Assembly (NCBI GenBank): GCA_035236585.1 | Contig: CP141138.1 | Span: 26,423,437 to 26,487,436 of the forward strand | DNA: 64,000 bases | Source of the DNA: Warburgia ugandensis | Lineage: Eukaryota; Streptophyta; Magnoliopsida; Canellales; Canellaceae | Reading direction: 5' to 3' | Shown: positions 60,801 through 64,000 of the stretch, piece after piece | Numbering within the stretch: the stretch's first letter is position 1 | Layout: every line of letters begins with the position of its first letter | Notes under the pieces: generated by a model | What the model was told of the DNA's origin: nothing | Databases searched by the model: none | Seen by the model: the letters and a program-made list of their open reading frames with translations, nothing else | Position numbers and translations under genes: made by a program

Positions 60801-62252
60801 TTATCCAGCTCATAACTGACACAAAATCCTAGAGCAGACACCTTTTCTTGCATGTTACTATCAGGAGGCTTTTGCCCATGTTTGTACTAACACACAGCAC
60901 AAGGGTCCAGGATTGTTTTAATTGTTACAATCGGAATAGAATACCATTTTGATTCTTTCTCAAATATGGTAGGATGGAACTACCATCCATCTAATGAAGA
61001 TCACTACCTAAGTATTTTCAAGTCAAATGCTATGCATCTCCATTCTTTTCAGATAAAAGCTGGCATCAAGAAAAGAGACTACATCCCAGACCTATCTTAT
61101 ATATTGCTACTAATTATCAACATGAACCCGATTTTTGAACATGGAAACAAAGCTAACATTACAACCTGACATAGAAAATGTCTACCTTGTCTCTATGGCA
61201 TAGAAGCTCCAGAACTCTTGCCCCAACAGCATAGCCTGCATCCTCTAGCCTGCTCCATCTCCAATAAAGTTATATTAACTCTACTGCAGGAGGTACATTA
61301 TCAATGGTTGCCTAGAAGCTTTGGATGCAAATGAACAAGACAACTTGGAAGGAATGCTTTTTAAGTAAGATAGCCATCAAGTAAAGAAATTGTTATGCAG
61401 TTAGTCATTTTGTGTCAGACATCACCTTCGCTCCAACTCTGCAATGTTGTCAACCTGGGTTTGATTGTACTGCACAAGTTCTGAAAACAAAAATGCAAAT
61501 GCACTCAGGCTAACCTGCAAGTCAATGAATCATACGTTACAAACTAGAAGAACACGTGCCATCAGCCACGTAATTCAATTTGTAGCTAAAGAAATAACCA
61601 GGTATTGTTATTGCAAAAGGCACCCTGAATTGGAGTACATTGTGTACTATCAGAAAGGAACATATCTGGAAACATACAGCTCAAATTGCAAACAGTTATC
61701 ACTTATCTCTATCGAAACGCATGAGCAACAGTCAAATTACAAACTCCTCCCAGTACAAAATCATGTGTTGCATCATGAAGAAACGAAAGAAGAATGTTTA
61801 TTAGTAACTTAAATTAGTTGAAACAAGAAACCAATTCCATAATTTTTTTTTTTTCTTTTTGAATGTTGAAGCACAGATGGGAGTCCTCTGTTTGTTCTTT
61901 TTCCCTAGAGAATCGTCCTCGGCCCTTCTAAATTTCATGAATGCTTCAGTGAGCTCAAACCCTAAACTGAATTCTAGGGCGCGATAAATGAAACAAGGTT
62001 CTTTTTGAAGCGCATTAATAAACGCTCTCTTTGACAGTATAATAGATTACATTCTTGGAAAATTGCAGATTATACAGAGCGGAAGCTTGATAATGAGAGG
62101 GAATGAATTCCTGGAGTATGAATTCTAGGGCAAGAAACGGGAAATTTTAAAAGAGGAAAGAAGTGGAGAAGAGATCTAACCTCCTGTTTGCCTTTGCTCA
62201 AGGGTTTGTCGAGGACGTTGGTGTACTGCTTGATCTTCCCTACTCCAATCAT
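57031..62252 (-). CDS. TRS31: TRAPP complex subunit TRS31/TRAPPC5, 8 exons
   Basis: Gene model assembled by hand on the - strand. Coding exons: 62181-62252, 61426-61514, 61186-61249, 59795-59872, 59147-59223, 58968-59034, 58755-58862 and 57031-57060. Every intron is GT-AG, phases agree at every junction, and the product is 194 aa, close to plant TRS31. Recognisable stretches in order: [122 protein letters not shown] and a last exon ending EARLG. TRS31 is a Bet3-family core subunit of TRAPP, which tethers vesicles in ER-Golgi and Golgi traffic. The last intron (57061-58754) holds an Au SINE and a (GA)n tract. Reading through the exon-7 donor would end the protein after VKC. UTR limits were not determined. 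Confidence 0.95.
57413..57592 (+). mobile_element. Au SINE, full length, in the last intron of TRS31
   Basis: Runs from GGGGAGCCTTGGCGCAAC to GGGGCTGCCCTTTT with a perfect 17-bp target duplication AATAATGGATGTTCATG at 57394-57410 and 57593-57609 (2 bp separate the left copy from the SINE). It is the best preserved copy here, and lies antisense to TRS31. Confidence 0.95.
57745..57817. repeat. (GA)n microsatellite in the last TRS31 intron
   Basis: 73 bp of GA, 135 bp from the intronic Au SINE. On the transcribed strand it is a CU tract. Confidence 0.97.
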
Positions 62253-62538
62253 CCTTTGATTTTCTGTCTCTCTTTCTCGTTTTTCCTGCTCGAATCGAAC
62301 GAAATGGAAACGGAAGAGAGATCAGAGAAGTGAAATGATCGGGATTTTGGTCTTTTCTACGCATTTGTTTACTTACCAAGCTACGTAAATAACTCGGGCG
62401 AGTTTGCGACGATTTTAAGTTTTGAACTCAGTAGGAGATTCTGTGCATTCTGCTGGTATGACAATTGAACTCCTCACTGTGTTGACACGGATGAATCAGT
62501 GTAGGGTATGCACCCATCAAGAGTTAAGACTTAACACA

Positions 62539-63160
62539 GTGTTTGTAGAGGAGGATATAGCTTTGTCCAAGCCTTTATCCATGGACATCTACAACATCCA
62601 TGTTCGTGAATCATGATATTGCAATATGTAGTCAAACATCCATGTTTGTGGATGAGGATGTCACTTTTGGACATTGAAAGTCCATCTTTGTGCACCTGCA
62701 TGGACATAAGAAAATCCACATTGTCTAGCTAATAATCTATTGAAAAGTTAGGCAATTTGAGCTCAATTATGGACATTCTACTGTCCTTTTAGTTAAGCAT
62801 GCTTAAAACCATTGGTAAAAATATTACTTTAAAAATATCATAATTTATTCTAAATTACACAACAATTTATTGATGTATTATATTAGCCATGTATATTATT
62901 GGTGGAAAATATTGCCTTACTATTAAAATATTATAATTTATTTCAAATTAAATATTAATTTATTATGTAGACTATATTTAATACCATCGGTGAAAATATT
63001 ACTTTACTGTTAAAAATAGTAATAACTTATTCCCAAATATAGACATTGCAATGTCACAAAATGCTGAAATAATAACATTGATGCCCACATAAGGACAAAA
63101 CTAGACGTCCAATGTCCAAGGACATCAACTTAGCCAAAGCTATTTCCTCATCTCAAACAC
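62539..63160. mobile_element. MITE-like element with internal tandem repeats, upstream of TRS31
   Basis: GTGTTTGTAGAGGAGGATAT at the left pairs with the complement of the right end, GTGTTTGAGATGAGGAAATA, and both continue into TAGCTTTG. The middle (about 62805-63050) holds three diverged units of roughly 100 bp opening with ATTGGTAAAAATATTACTTT-like sequence. It begins about 290 bp upstream of the TRS31 start codon. Confidence 0.6.
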
Positions 63161-63614
63161 CTTGAGAGGTGGCAATTGATGGGTTACAGGAGTCATTGCA
63201 AGTTGTAGGTCAAATGGGTATGGGTAGTTTTACCCATTTATTAAATAGGTGATAATATGATTACGAGCGCCCAAGCCTTTTACGATAGGCAAGTTCACAA
63301 GTTAATAGGTAGTTTATCTCTGACAATGATTTAATGTTTTTAAGGATGATAATGATTTGGTTTATAGATTTTTCTTCTAATTTTGTTTTATTTGAAAAGG
63401 AGATGGATTAAACAAGGAAAAAGTGTAAAAGCCTGCATCTGTCAAATTTGCAATGGTATTGAGGGGGAAAGAGAGTTTTGGGTTCACTTAGGAGTTCTTG
63501 GGAGTATTTAATTGGGTTATTCAGTGGCCCAAAACCTCCAGTGACACATCCATATCGTGGTGCCATGATATTTGTTCTTATCATGGGCTTTTTGAAGCAT
63601 TGAAGAAAACCAAG

Positions 63615-63746
<132 letters not shown>

Positions 63747-64000
63747 CTGGATCTCATTCCAACCATCATTTGCCTAAATGCAACGCCACTATAAGACCAG
63801 AGTCTAGAATTTTAGATCCATTACATAGACTTTATTTTTTTATTTTATTTTTTTCTACATTTGTCCTTCAATTTTGGCAAAGCCCATCTCTCTCTTTCTC
63901 AAGTTGAAAATAGTAATTCCTTCATTTTTGCTGGAACATAATGAATAAAAATATAGGTTTCTTTGCCATGTTTTGTGTTCGAGTTACCTCATTAAGAATT

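Overview
This is a plant nuclear window. It is dominated by decayed transposable elements and holds two well-supported host genes. Evidence for a flowering plant: an intronless CAF1 deadenylase of plant type, an eight-exon TRAPP subunit gene (TRS31/TRAPPC5) with GT-AG introns, Au-type SINEs, long-LTR Ty3/Gypsy chromoviruses of the Tekay/Del type, a Reina-like chromovirus, an RTE-clade LINE, several MITE-like inverted repeats and many (CT/GA)n microsatellites. I cannot name the species.

Layout. 1-4112: intergenic DNA with two Au SINE remnants, a (CT)n tract and two inverted-repeat elements. 4113-17477: a Tekay-like element on the + strand with matching ATATA target duplications. Its 5' LTR (4113-10004) is split by a foreign solo LTR (5943-9012); the 3' LTR is 14630-17477. 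The Tekay element appears to sit inside an older antisense LTR (about 3740-4112 continuing at 17483-20110). 20110-25560: poor intergenic DNA with microsatellites and one MITE. 26068-26880: CAF1 (+). 27699-33042: a complete but broken Reina-like element on the - strand with near-matching target duplications (CAATT/CAATC). 33048-41656: unrecognised DNA with a 5'-truncated LINE tail, two antisense Au SINEs and two inverted-repeat elements. 41688-50939: a second long-LTR chromovirus on the - strand, internally deleted; both LTRs carry the same tRNA-type SINE and the same MITE. 51514-54610: an RTE LINE (+) with 69-bp repeats at its 5' end. 55368-55497: a deleted Au SINE. 57031-62252: TRS31 (-) with an Au SINE and a (GA)n tract in its last intron. 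62539-63160: a MITE with internal repeats, followed by a compound (CT)n(CA)n tract.

The two host genes are functionally unrelated: CAF1 shortens mRNA poly(A) tails in the CCR4-NOT complex, and TRS31 is a core subunit of the TRAPP vesicle-tethering complex. All autonomous elements look dead (stops, frameshifts, lost catalytic residues). I found no new gene system. The most unusual signals are in LTR architecture: an identical 30-nt hairpin in two otherwise diverged LTR families, and LTRs that carry a SINE and a MITE as part of their duplicated sequence.
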